Origin: Stenotrophomonas sp. ASS1
Lineage (GTDB): Bacteria > Pseudomonadota > Gammaproteobacteria > Xanthomonadales > Xanthomonadaceae
Length of the DNA: 64,000 nucleotides
Direction of reading: 5' to 3'
Assembly (NCBI RefSeq): GCF_004346925.1
Contig: NZ_CP031167.1
Span: forward strand, 1,756,001-1,820,000
Shown one piece after another: positions 8,514 through 15,870 of the stretch. The notes beneath the pieces are model-generated. The model ran no database searches and was not told the DNA's origin. It saw nothing but the letters and a program-made list of their open reading frames with translations. The translations under genes were made by a program, and so were the position numbers. Each line of letters begins with the position of its first letter. Position 1 is the first letter of the stretch.

Positions 8514-9011
8514 ATGACCGAGGGCGTCGTCAAGACCCAGGGCACCCATCTGTTCTTCGTCAACCCGAACACGGCCGGTGGCCCGGCGATCGTGAAGTTC
8601 GCCTGCCCGACCGGTGCGTCCGGGCTGGGCGGAGCTGCCGATCAGATCGAATCCACCTGCCTGGATGCAACGGTGGACAAGGAGTACCAGCGCGGGTTGG
8701 GCAACCCGGGCCAGGTGTCCATCCCGTTCAACTACATCCCCAGCGACGCATCGCATGACGCGCTGTTCAAGCTGAAGGATACCGGCGAGAACGTGAGCTG
8801 GTACATCGGCCTGAGCGACGGCACCGCGGCACCCACGCTCGACACTGAGGACGAGCTGGTTCCTCCGCTGGCCACTGCCCGGTCCGGCTTCCTGTTCAGC
8901 GGCTACGTCGCCGACGTGAACATCGACATCGCCACCAACGAGATCGTGCGGGGCACGGTCACCGTGCAGCGCAGCGGCGGCGTCACCCGCTACGGCAAGC
9001 CGCTGGCCTGA
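8514..9011 (+). CDS. Major tail tube protein
   Basis: The gene encodes 165 residues. It begins MTEGVVKTQGTHLFF, with the core VDKEYQRGLGNPGQVSIPFNYIPSDASHDAL and DELVPPLATARSGFLFSGYVADVNIDI, patterns of the lambda gpV-type / phage tail tube family. The start is preceded by AGAGGAAA, a good ribosome site. It stacks as hexameric rings to form the tail tube. Position immediately ahead of the G/GT chaperone is diagnostic of siphovirus tails. Confidence 0.82.
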   Translation: MTEGVVKTQGTHLFFVNPNTAGGPAIVKFACPTGASGLGGAADQIESTCLDATVDKEYQRGLGNPGQVSIPFNYIPSDASHDALFKLKDTGENVSWYIGLSDGTAAPTLDTEDELVPPLATARSGFLFSGYVADVNIDIATNEIVRGTVTVQRSGGVTRYGKPLA

Positions 9012-9073
9012 TCCCATCCAAGCGCCCGGCGCCCCCGCGGCGCCGCGGCGCACCATTCCTGCGGAAGAGCCCC

Positions 9074-9463
9074 ATGACCGAGACCACTAATGTTGCAGTG
9101 CCGCTGCTGGATCCCTCGCTTTTCATCTCCGATGATGTGCACGAGCGGCAGGTGAAGCTGCCCGATGGCAAAGAACACATGTTCTACATCCGCGAGCAGG
9201 AGGCTGGCGTTCTTCGCGGGTTCTTCGCCGGGCAGACCAGCGAGGACCCAGAAAAGCAGGCTGAATCAATGGCTCGCCTCATCGCGAAGGCCATTTGCGA
9301 TCCCGAGGGGAAACCGGCTCTTTCGCTGGCGCAGGCCAAGCGCCTGAAGTTCGCGGTGCAGATCGCTCTGACCAAGGCCATCAGCGAGGTGCACAGTTAC
9401 CAGGGAAAGGAGAGCTTGCCCGGCGAGGAAGCAGCGAGTGGTTCCGATACCAGCTCGCTTTGA
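9074..9463 (+). CDS. Tail assembly chaperone gpG-like (zero-frame product)
   Basis: This is the 129-residue product made when ribosomes do not shift frame. It has a beta-rich N-terminus (HERQVKLPDGKEHMFYIREQE) and a helical middle, as in tail assembly chaperones that coat the tape measure protein before tube polymerisation. The reading frame contains the heptamer GGGAAAG at 9403-9409, where a -1 shift fuses it to the downstream T domain. It sits in the expected place between tail tube and tape measure genes. Confidence 0.8.
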   Translation: MTETTNVAVPLLDPSLFISDDVHERQVKLPDGKEHMFYIREQEAGVLRGFFAGQTSEDPEKQAESMARLIAKAICDPEGKPALSLAQAKRLKFAVQIALTKAISEVHSYQGKESLPGEEAASGSDTSSL

Positions 9464-9702
9464 CCCTGGGCAAGACACTCGGCGAGATCGATGCGATGCC
9501 AGCAGCTGAGCTGGACGGCTGGCGCGCGTTCTACGAACTGTACCCATTCGACGATCTGCACCGGTTCCACCGGCCGGCTGCAGTTATAGGAACCGCGTTC
9601 GGCGGCAAGTACGAAAGCATCATCGGATTCCTCGCCCCGAGCCCGGACGACCCGGTCCTGAGCGACGCCGATCGCGATGTATCCAAGGCCCTCGGCTTCT
9701 AA
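9074..9702 (+). CDS. Tail assembly chaperone fusion gpGT-like (-1 frameshift product)
   Basis: Ribosomes shifting back one base at GGGAAAG (9403-9409) continue in the overlapping frame from base 9409 to the TAA at 9700-9702, giving about 209 residues: 112 from the G frame and 97 from the T frame. The T part (SSEWFRYQLALTLGKTLGEIDAMPAAELDGW.AFYELYPF) resembles the small tail-assembly T domains that bind the tube protein. The T frame has no plausible start codon with a ribosome site of its own, which supports expression through the shift. The arrangement equals lambda G/GT. Confidence 0.85.
9403..9409 (+). promoter_or_regulatory. Programmed -1 ribosomal frameshift slippery site
   Basis: The heptamer GGGAAAG lies in phase as G GGA AAG with the zero frame (preceding codon CAG, then GGA, AAG). 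It is identical to the site used in lambda gpG-T. After the slip the reading frame is GGA GAG CTT and is open to 9702. It lies 54 bases before the zero-frame stop. Confidence 0.88.
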
Positions 9703-9719
9703 CCTGACTGGACCCCACT

Positions 9720-11879
9720 ATGGCCACTGCCGGCTCAATCGTTGTCGACCTACTGATGCGCACCGGGTCGTTCGAGACCGACACCAACCGCGCGTCCAAG
9801 CAGATGAAGAAGCTTGGCAAGGACGCTGGGGAGACCGCTGCTGATATCGGGCGCGCCTTCGGACTTATCGGCGGAACGATCGCAGGTGGGCTGGCCACGG
9901 CCGGCACGGCGGTTCTGGGTTGGACCCGACAGCTGGTCGATGCATCGGCGGAGCTGGAGAAGTTCTCCCGTCTGTCAGGAACCAACGAGCAGGTGTTCCA
10001 GCGCATGGCGGCCGGCGCGGCGACCGTTGGCATCCAGCAGGACAAGCTGGCCGATATCTTCAAGGACACCCAGGACAAGCTGGGTGATTTCCTGCAGACC
10101 GGCGGCGGCGCGATGAAGGACTTCTTCGAGCAGATTGCACCGCGCATCGGGTTGACCGCGAAGGAGCTGCAACACCTGAGCGGGCCGGAAGTGCTGCAGC
10201 GGTACTACAGTGCTCTGGAGCAGGCCGGCGCTAGCCAGGCCGAGATGGTCTTCTACATGGAGGCGATCGCCAGCGACTCATCGATGCTGGCACCGCTGCT
10301 GGCACGCAACGGCGAGGGATTCAAGAAGTGGGGCGATGAGGCGCAACGCCTTGGTGCTGTGCTCGACGCCGATACCCTAGCCGCTATGAAGGAGGTCAAG
10401 GAACAGTCCAACCTGATCCAATTGGCCTTCCAGGGGCTGAAGAACGAGGTAGCAGCCGAACTGCTGCCACAGTTCAAGGAGCTGACCGCTTTCCTTGGAT
10501 CCGACCAGACCAAGAGCGCCTTCGTCACTATCACCAAGTGGGTTGGAGACCTGGCCGCTGAGATGGCCAATGGTGCGGTGCTGATCGTCAACTTTATCGA
10601 CAAGGTCAACCAGCTTCGAAATCTGGACGCGGGCGGCATGGTCAGCGCCGCCGGCGAAGACGCCTTGAACACCCAGATGGCGCGACTGACCGACCAGATC
10701 AACTACGCCAAGAAAAACACCTCGGGTTTGTTCGGCCTCCCACTGACCGACGGTCAGGAGGAAGCCCGCCTGAAGCGCATCAATGACCTTGAGGCCAAGC
10801 GACTCGAGATTCAGCGGGAGCTGACGAAGCGATACAAGTCGGAGGCTGCGGGCGAGAGTTTCAAGGGAGTGACGGGTTCGGTCGATAGTACGGCCCGGAT
10901 TCCTGGGAGCGGCCCACCCACCGGGTCAGGCGTTGCTGGCGCGTCCGGCCGCCGCACGGGCGCTTTGACGAAAGAGAAGTCGTTACTTGAGCAGATCCAG
11001 GAAGACTACGAGGCGCTGTATGGAGCAGGCAGCGAGCGTGCTGACGATCAGATCGCCAAACTGGAGCGCGAGATTGCCCTGCATGGGGATCTCAGTGAGG
11101 TGGCCAAGGTCAACTACGACATACAGACCAACGCCTACGGCGCGCTTAGCGAGGCGCAGGCCGAGGTTCTTCGCAATCTGGCGGCGGTGAAGGACGCACA
11201 GGACGATTTTGCCGCGCTCTATGGGGATGGGCTGCAGGACCTGGCCAGCAAAACCCAGGATGCAAACAGCCAGATGAGCACCTTTGCCGACCAGGCCGCC
11301 CGCAACATGCAGGACGCCTTCGCTGACTTCCTGTTCGATCCGTTCTCGGAGGGCTTGGGCGGGATGGTTCAGAGCTTCGTCAAGACCCTGCAGAGGATGG
11401 CTGCTCAAGCGGCGGCCTCGCAGATCTTCAAGATGATCGGGAATTGGGCGAACAGCTACAGCGGTGCCGGCTCCAGCTGGATCAATGCCATCGGCAGCGC
11501 GATCGGAGGAACGGCAGGAGGCCGTGCCGGTGGTGGCCCGGTAGCGGGCGGCAGTATGTACCGAGTCGGTGAGGGTGGCCGTCCTGAGCTGTTTGAACAG
11601 GGCGGGAAAACCTATCTGATCCCTGGTGATGCTGGATCGGTCCGGCCGATAACTGCTGGGTTGCCTGCTTCTTCGATGGGTGCTGGTGGGGGAATCAACA
11701 ACAACTTTAGCACCACGCTCAACGTGACCAACGACGGCACCAGCAACACGCAGCAGGGCGCCGGCAGCGAACAGGGCCGGCAGGTGCAGCAGGCATTTAC
11801 GCAGATGATCAACCAGTGGGCGGTACAGCAGTCGCGCCCCGGTGGTCTCTTCCACCAGATGAGTACGCGCAATGGCTGA
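9720..11879 (+). CDS. Tail tape measure protein
   Basis: This 719-residue protein begins MATAGSIVVDLLMRTGSFETD, then a helical region with a hydrophobic stretch (AFGLIGGTIAGGLATAGTAVLGW, about residues 46-68), long helices, and a Gly/Ser-rich C-terminal region (NSYSGAGSSWINAIGSAIGGTAGGRAGGGPVAGGS) leading to PELFEQGGKTYLIPGDAG.V, a common ending in this family. Tape measure proteins set tail length and occupy the tube lumen. It starts 17 bp after the GT stop. Confidence 0.9.
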   Translation: MATAGSIVVDLLMRTGSFETDTNRASKQMKKLGKDAGETAADIGRAFGLIGGTIAGGLATAGTAVLGWTRQLVDASAELEKFSRLSGTNEQVFQRMAAGAATVGIQQDKLADIFKDTQDKLGDFLQTGGGAMKDFFEQIAPRIGLTAKELQHLSGPEVLQRYYSALEQAGASQAEMVFYMEAIASDSSMLAPLLARNGEGFKKWGDEAQRLGAVLDADTLAAMKEVKEQSNLIQLAFQGLKNEVAAELLPQFKELTAFLGSDQTKSAFVTITKWVGDLAAEMANGAVLIVNFIDKVNQLRNLDAGGMVSAAGEDALNTQMARLTDQINYAKKNTSGLFGLPLTDGQEEARLKRINDLEAKRLEIQRELTKRYKSEAAGESFKGVTGSVDSTARIPGSGPPTGSGVAGASGRRTGALTKEKSLLEQIQEDYEALYGAGSERADDQIAKLEREIALHGDLSEVAKVNYDIQTNAYGALSEAQAEVLRNLAAVKDAQDDFAALYGDGLQDLASKTQDANSQMSTFADQAARNMQDAFADFLFDPFSEGLGGMVQSFVKTLQRMAAQAAASQIFKMIGNWANSYSGAGSSWINAIGSAIGGTAGGRAGGGPVAGGSMYRVGEGGRPELFEQGGKTYLIPGDAGSVRPITAGLPASSMGAGGGINNNFSTTLNVTNDGTSNTQQGAGSEQGRQVQQAFTQMINQWAVQQSRPGGLFHQMSTRNG

Positions 11880-12207
11880 GGTCTTCACCTGGTGCGTGCG
11901 CACCGAGATCACCGGCACCGGCGACTTTCTTGTCCGGGAGGCGCAGTTCGGCGACGGGTACAGGCAGACCGCGTCCGATGGCCTGAACAACGAGACCCAG
12001 CAGTGGCCGATCTCCATCGTCGGCCGCTCGTCGAAGGTGGGTCCTGCACTGGCCTTCCTGCGCGCACGGAAGGGAGCGGTTTCGTTCCTGTGGACGCCGC
12101 CGCTCGGAGTGCAGGGCCTGTACCTCTGCAAGTCCTACACCCTCACCCCACATGGCAATGGCGTCTACACGCTCAACGCCACATTCGAACAGACGTTCCA
12201 GCCGTAG
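11872..12207 (+). CDS. Minor tail protein, lambda gpM-like
   Basis: The gene encodes 111 residues and starts inside the last codons of the tape measure gene (ATGGCTGA overlap). It has REAQFGDGYRQTASDGLNNETQQW, the typical GDGY..R.ADG core of phage minor tail proteins of this family, and ends CKSYTLTPHGNGVYTLNATFEQ. It belongs to the tail-tip complex, in lambda order H-M-L. Confidence 0.85.
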   Translation: MAEVFTWCVRTEITGTGDFLVREAQFGDGYRQTASDGLNNETQQWPISIVGRSSKVGPALAFLRARKGAVSFLWTPPLGVQGLYLCKSYTLTPHGNGVYTLNATFEQTFQP

Positions 12208-12216
12208 GTGCGGATC

Positions 12217-12720
12217 ATGCCACTTAATCCAGTCGATACCACAACTGACCACGGCAGCTACAAAGGGGATCCGGCCAAGACCGCCTTTGGGAAGCTCAAC
12301 GATAACGACGCGTATCTCGATGGCCGGATCAATGGCGTCGCCACAGCTGCGGCGAATGCCGATACGAAGGCAACGAATGCCGCAGCCGTAGCCGCCGGAA
12401 AGGCCACAAAGGGCTCAAACGGCACTTGGCCTGACGCCATTCCTACCGCTTCGTCATTGTGGGGTTCTCCGGCGCGTATCCAGAGGTGGAACAGCAATTC
12501 CGCAGATCGCCCAGTTCCCTTTGGCTTGGCTATCTGCTGGTCAACAATGGGCCACTTCAACAAGGTCAACGACAACTGGATAAGCCAAATGGGGTTTGGT
12601 ACTGACGGCGAGGTCTATTACACGCAGTCGGTCAACGGCAACCAGTTCGTGGCGTGGAGGAAATTCTGGAGTACCGGAAACACCACGGTCGACGCCAACA
12701 ACTTCATCAAGCGAGCCTGA
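12217..12720 (+). CDS. Tail fibre-like protein with pyocin-knob-like C-terminus
   Basis: The gene encodes 167 residues. The N-terminal 60 residues are a low-complexity helix (AAANADTKATNAAAVAAGKATKG). The C-terminal part (PIP..SSLWG.PARIQRWNSNSADRPVPFGLAICWS ... GEVYYTQSVNGNQFVAWRKFWSTGN) has the Trp/Tyr spacing of the pyocin-knob domain, ending with WR.FWSTGNT. Such domains occur at the ends of phage and pyocin fibres and may touch cell-surface sugars. Two starts are possible: GTG at 12208 directly after the gpM stop, or ATG 12217, which has AGGTG 6 nt upstream; I chose the ATG. It intervenes between M and L homologues, where lambda has none. Confidence 0.65.
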   Translation: MPLNPVDTTTDHGSYKGDPAKTAFGKLNDNDAYLDGRINGVATAAANADTKATNAAAVAAGKATKGSNGTWPDAIPTASSLWGSPARIQRWNSNSADRPVPFGLAICWSTMGHFNKVNDNWISQMGFGTDGEVYYTQSVNGNQFVAWRKFWSTGNTTVDANNFIKRA

Positions 12721-12722
12721 CG

Positions 12723-13106
12723 ATGGACACTACCTGTGCCGCAGCATTCAACATCCAGCCGGACGGTGGGATCGTCCTCGATGGCGACCACGCCCCGGGC
12801 ACGAGCCTGGGATGTCCGTTCGAGAGCCTCGACATCAGTTGCACGCGCATCGGCCCCGGGCTGTACCAGGTTACGGGTCCGGGCGTCCAGCCGGCGGCCG
12901 GGTGGCGCGCGAGCGTATACCGTGACGAGAACGACGAGCCAACCATCCGCCTGGCCATCAAGCAGGAAGCCGATGCGGTGCTCTACACATGCACCGACCC
13001 GGCATCGGGAGAGGCGAAGGACATTGTCTACTTGCTGACTGTACGCGTCGTCGTTGATGTTTCGGAGGCCGCACAGGTGGATGATGCTGAGGTCGAGGCG
13101 CCATGA
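12723..13106 (+). CDS. Hypothetical phage tail-region protein
   Basis: The gene encodes 127 residues (MDTTCAAAFNIQPDGGIVLDGDHAP onward) and resembles no family I can name. The body is beta-rich with alternating hydrophobic residues (TIRLAIKQEADAVLYTC, DIVYLLTVRVVVDV) and an acidic C-terminus. It sits between the knob protein and the gpL homologue and overlaps the latter's start by 4 bp, so it is likely a structural or accessory tail protein. Confidence 0.55.
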   Translation: MDTTCAAAFNIQPDGGIVLDGDHAPGTSLGCPFESLDISCTRIGPGLYQVTGPGVQPAAGWRASVYRDENDEPTIRLAIKQEADAVLYTCTDPASGEAKDIVYLLTVRVVVDVSEAAQVDDAEVEAP

Positions 13107-14353
13107 TCACCGCCGATGCCCAGCAGCTCGAGCCGGGCGGCCGCGTCACGGTCTACGAGCTGGACGCCAGCAGCTTCGGCGCCGACCAGCTGTTCTTCCA
13201 CGCGCACCTGCAGTCGGGCGTGATCTGGTGGCAGGGGCAGGAGTACGGCGCCTGGCCGATTGAGGCGACCGGCTTCGAGCGCACCAGCGACCAGCCGCCG
13301 AACCCGCGCCTGAAGGTAGGCAACCTCGACGGCCGGATCGCGGCCATGTGCATGCTCTACGGCGACATGGTCGGAGCCAAGGTGATCCGCCGGCAGACGC
13401 TGGTGAAGTACCTGGACGGGGCGAACTTCCCGCAGATCGTCAACCTTCTCAACAACAGCAATGCACCCATGGGGAGCAACTGGGGGAACTCAGGGACAAC
13501 CGCGACGGGCTTGGCGCCTGCCCATGCAGACGGGATCCTGTTCACGCCCTGCGCGATCGCCAGCGGTGGGGTAACTTCACACAACCGACGCGGCACTCTT
13601 CGCCCGGCTCTTGTTCCCAATGGGCAAGTGGCCGTCGCTACGTTCTACTTCAAGTTTGGCACGTCGCAGAAGGTCCGGCTTGTGATCTCTAACACGGTTG
13701 GTGGCACCTACCGAGAATCACTACTGAACATCAACGCCGATGGGAGCATTGCCAGCTCATCATCCAATGCCGGCCAGCTTGAGCGCTTGGAGTACAGCGA
13801 CGTTGGAGACGGAGTCATGCGGGCGGTAATCCGCATCACGTTCAACGGGGCGAGTTCTTCTAACCCATCCGTTCTTGTGGGCCCCAATTCAGCAGTTGTC
13901 GGTCAGAGCGTGATCCTCTATGGAGCGCAGTTCGAACTCGGCTCTTCGCCCAGCCCGTTTCAGGTCACCACGACGGATCCTGTGAAAGATAGAAACCCGA
14001 CCGCTGACCAGAACGAGCACTTCCTGGACGAGATCTGGTTCATCGAGCGCAAGGTCTCCGAGACGAAGGAAGTGGTCGAGTTCGAGCTGACCACGGCGAT
14101 CGACCTCAACGGCGAGCAGCTGCCCGGTCGTCAGATCATCTCGGGCGTGTGCGGCTGGTTGATTCGGGGCGGTTACCGCGGCCCGTTCTGCGGCTACACC
14201 GGGCCGGCCGTGGCCGACGCCAACGACGTCCCGACCACCGACCCCGCGCGTGACCAGTGCGGTGGCAGGGTGGGCAGCTGCAAGCTGCGCTTCGGTGCGG
14301 ACAAGCCGCTGCCCTACGGCGGGTTCCCGGCCGCCGGCCTGCTCCGCACGTAG
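13103..14353 (+). CDS. Minor tail protein, lambda gpL-like, with a large inserted domain
   Basis: This 416-residue protein has lambda gpL sequence at both ends. The N-terminal part (residues 1-110) has LEPGG.V..YELDAS and PRLKVGNLDG. The C-terminal part (from about 298) has NEHFLDEIWFIERK..ETKEVVEFELTTAIDL and then four cysteines (350, 363, 386, 393), matching the [4Fe-4S]-type cluster known for lambda gpL. Residues about 111-297 (bases 13433-13993) have no gpL counterpart and read as a jelly-roll/CBM-like module ending ILYGAQFELGSSPSPF. Removing it leaves about 229 residues, close to lambda L. The insert's base composition looks less GC-rich than the flanks. It acts in the tail tip. Confidence 0.85.
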   Translation: MITADAQQLEPGGRVTVYELDASSFGADQLFFHAHLQSGVIWWQGQEYGAWPIEATGFERTSDQPPNPRLKVGNLDGRIAAMCMLYGDMVGAKVIRRQTLVKYLDGANFPQIVNLLNNSNAPMGSNWGNSGTTATGLAPAHADGILFTPCAIASGGVTSHNRRGTLRPALVPNGQVAVATFYFKFGTSQKVRLVISNTVGGTYRESLLNINADGSIASSSSNAGQLERLEYSDVGDGVMRAVIRITFNGASSSNPSVLVGPNSAVVGQSVILYGAQFELGSSPSPFQVTTTDPVKDRNPTADQNEHFLDEIWFIERKVSETKEVVEFELTTAIDLNGEQLPGRQIISGVCGWLIRGGYRGPFCGYTGPAVADANDVPTTDPARDQCGGRVGSCKLRFGADKPLPYGGFPAAGLLRT

Positions 14354-14365
14354 TAGACTTTCGAC

Positions 14366-14503
14366 GTCGATGGATAGTCCCGGCCTGGATCGGTGCAGCC
14401 GGGGGTCGTAGGGGGCGCGCCTACATTCATGCCCATGGGTAAGGCCATGGGATTGGGCCAGCAAGGGTCGCGCCTTGCGGTGGTTCGAATCCACATCATC
14501 GAC
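14366..14503 (+). ncRNA. Candidate structured RNA with tRNA-like acceptor stem and T-arm
   Basis: This lies in a 199-bp gene-free gap of the tail operon. By eye the segment is closed by a perfect 7-bp stem (GTCGATG 14366-14372 with CATCGAC 14497-14503). Inside are five further nested hairpins: a 6-bp CCCGGC/GCCGGG at 14379-14403; a 5-bp stem with 7-nt loop at 14408-14424 (GTAGG/CCTAC), anticodon-arm geometry but lacking U33; GCCCA/TGGGC at 14431-14458; GCAAGG/CCTTGC at 14461-14478; and a T-arm-like GTGG-TTCGAAT-CCAC at 14480-14494. No CCA is encoded at the 3' end. An intrinsic terminator follows 10 nt later. At about 138 nt it is too long for a tRNA. I do not recognise the family. Confidence 0.6.
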
Positions 14504-14512
14504 ACTTCTTTC

Positions 14513-14537
14513 AAGGCCCGCCAAGCGCGGGCCTTTT
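14513..14537 (+). terminator. Intrinsic terminator after the structured RNA
   Basis: AAGGCCCGC (14513-14521) pairs with GCGGGCCTT (14527-14535) over 9 bp with a 5-nt loop, followed by TT. It begins 10 nt after the end of the candidate RNA and lies upstream of the gpK start, so the K-I-J genes would need read-through, antitermination or their own start site. Confidence 0.75.
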
Positions 14538-14552
14538 CTATGGGCGACACCC

Positions 14553-15293
14553 ATGCAACAGACGACCCTGCTGGCCATCCAGGCGCACGCCGTGGCCGAG
14601 TACCCACGCGAGTGCTGCGGCCTGATCGTGGCCGGCCGCGACGGGGAGACGTACATCCCGTGCCGGAACGTGGCGACCACACCCAGCGAACACTTCCGGC
14701 TGCCAGCGGAGGACTACGCCGACGCGGAGGACCAGGGCGAGGTGCTGGCCGTAGTGCACAGCCACCCGAACGCCTCTGCGACGGCGTCGGATGCCGACCG
14801 TGTCATGTGCGAGGCCAGCGGCCTGCCGTGGCACATCGTGAGCGTGGGGCAGTGCACTGGCGCAGATCCGGAGTGTGGCGACCTACAGACCATCGAGCCC
14901 GGTGGCTACGAGGCGCCTCTGGTTGGCCGCCAGTTCGCCCATGGGGTGCTGGACTGCTACACCCTGGTGCGCGACTTCTACGCCCGCGAGCTGGGCATCC
15001 AGCTCAGCCAGTACGAGCGCGAGGACGACTGGTGGGAGAAGGGCCAGGACCTCTACAGCCTGGACCGGTTGCGCGCCGAAGGCTTCGAGCTGATCGATGG
15101 CGAGCCCCAGCGCGGCGACATGGTGCTGATGCAGATCCGCTCGCCCGTGCCGAACCACGCAGGTGTCTACCTGGGCGACGGCCAGATGCTGCACCACATG
15201 CACGGCCGCCTGTCGGAGACGGTGGTCTACGGCGGCATGTGGGCCGAGCGCACGCGCTACATCGTCCGGCACAAGGGGGCCCGCCATGGCTGA
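14553..15293 (+). CDS. Tail tip assembly protein, lambda gpK-like (MPN/JAB plus NlpC/P60)
   Basis: The gene encodes 246 residues. The N-terminal half is an MPN/JAMM domain: E-C-C-G-L near residue 20, then AVVHSHPNASATASDAD (JAMM His-Ser-His-Pro and Asp) near residues 67-83. The C-terminal half is NlpC/P60-like: GVLDCYTLVRDFY with the likely Cys nucleophile, then NHAGVYLGDGQMLHHMHG with the His. Proteins of this type process peptidoglycan or the tail tip. The start MQQTTLLAIQ follows the terminator by 15 nt; a longer frame would read through the RNA element. Confidence 0.85.
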   Translation: MQQTTLLAIQAHAVAEYPRECCGLIVAGRDGETYIPCRNVATTPSEHFRLPAEDYADAEDQGEVLAVVHSHPNASATASDADRVMCEASGLPWHIVSVGQCTGADPECGDLQTIEPGGYEAPLVGRQFAHGVLDCYTLVRDFYARELGIQLSQYEREDDWWEKGQDLYSLDRLRAEGFELIDGEPQRGDMVLMQIRSPVPNHAGVYLGDGQMLHHMHGRLSETVVYGGMWAERTRYIVRHKGARHG

Positions 15294-15870
15294 TCGCCTG
15301 CGCACCATTCGCCTATACGGCCTGCTGGGTGCACGCTTCGGGCGCAAGTTCCGCCTGGCCGTCAGCAACCCCGCCGAGGCCGTGCGCGCGCTGTGCGTGC
15401 TGCTGCCGGGCTTCCAGCAATACCTCATGGGCGCAAAGGTCAAGGGCATGGAGTTCGCCGTGTTCGTCGGGCGGCAGAACCTGTCCAAGGAACAGCTGCA
15501 CGATCCGCCCGGCGCTGACGACATTCGGATCGCTCCGGTGCTGGTGGGCTCGAAGCGCGGAGGCGTCCTGCAGACGATTCTCGGCATCGTGCTCATCGTG
15601 GTCGGCGTCTGGACCCAGAACTACCAGCTCGTCTTCCAGGGCGGCGTCATGGTGCTGGGGGGCGTTTCCCAGATGCTCGCACCACAGCCGAAAGGGCTTG
15701 GCGCCAAAGACAGTGCCGAGAACACCCCGAACTACAGCATGAACGGCGCCGTCAACACGCAGGCGCAGGGCAACCCTGTGTCTGTCGCCTATGGCGGCCA
15801 CGACACCAAGGGAATGTTCGTGGGCTCGGCAGTGATCAGTGGCGGCATCTACGCAGAGGATCAGCAGTGA
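15286..15870 (+). CDS. Tail tip assembly protein, lambda gpI-like
   Basis: The gene encodes 194 residues. It opens MADRLRTIRLYGLLGARFGRKFRL.V..PAEAVRALCVLLPGF, a pattern of lambda I family proteins, and has a hydrophobic segment (ILGIVLIVVGVWTQNYQLVFQGGVMVLGGV) near the middle, as in that family. The tail ends GNPVSVAYGG...VGSAVISGGIYAEDQQ, a typical gpI ending. It overlaps the gpK stop and the start of the gpJ gene. It assists assembly of the J protein at the tail tip. Confidence 0.82.
   Translation: MADRLRTIRLYGLLGARFGRKFRLAVSNPAEAVRALCVLLPGFQQYLMGAKVKGMEFAVFVGRQNLSKEQLHDPPGADDIRIAPVLVGSKRGGVLQTILGIVLIVVGVWTQNYQLVFQGGVMVLGGVSQMLAPQPKGLGAKDSAENTPNYSMNGAVNTQAQGNPVSVAYGGHDTKGMFVGSAVISGGIYAEDQQ

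Noticed and set aside
14366..14503. Ordinary tRNA gene
   Set aside because: T-arm and acceptor stem fit, but length is about 138 nt, the arm with anticodon geometry has no U33, two extra hairpins occupy the variable region and no CCA is encoded.
14393..15742. Alternative long ORF through the structured RNA and gpK
   Set aside because: It is an Arg/Pro-rich out-of-phase frame; the MPN and NlpC/P60 motifs lie in the gpK frame starting at 14553.
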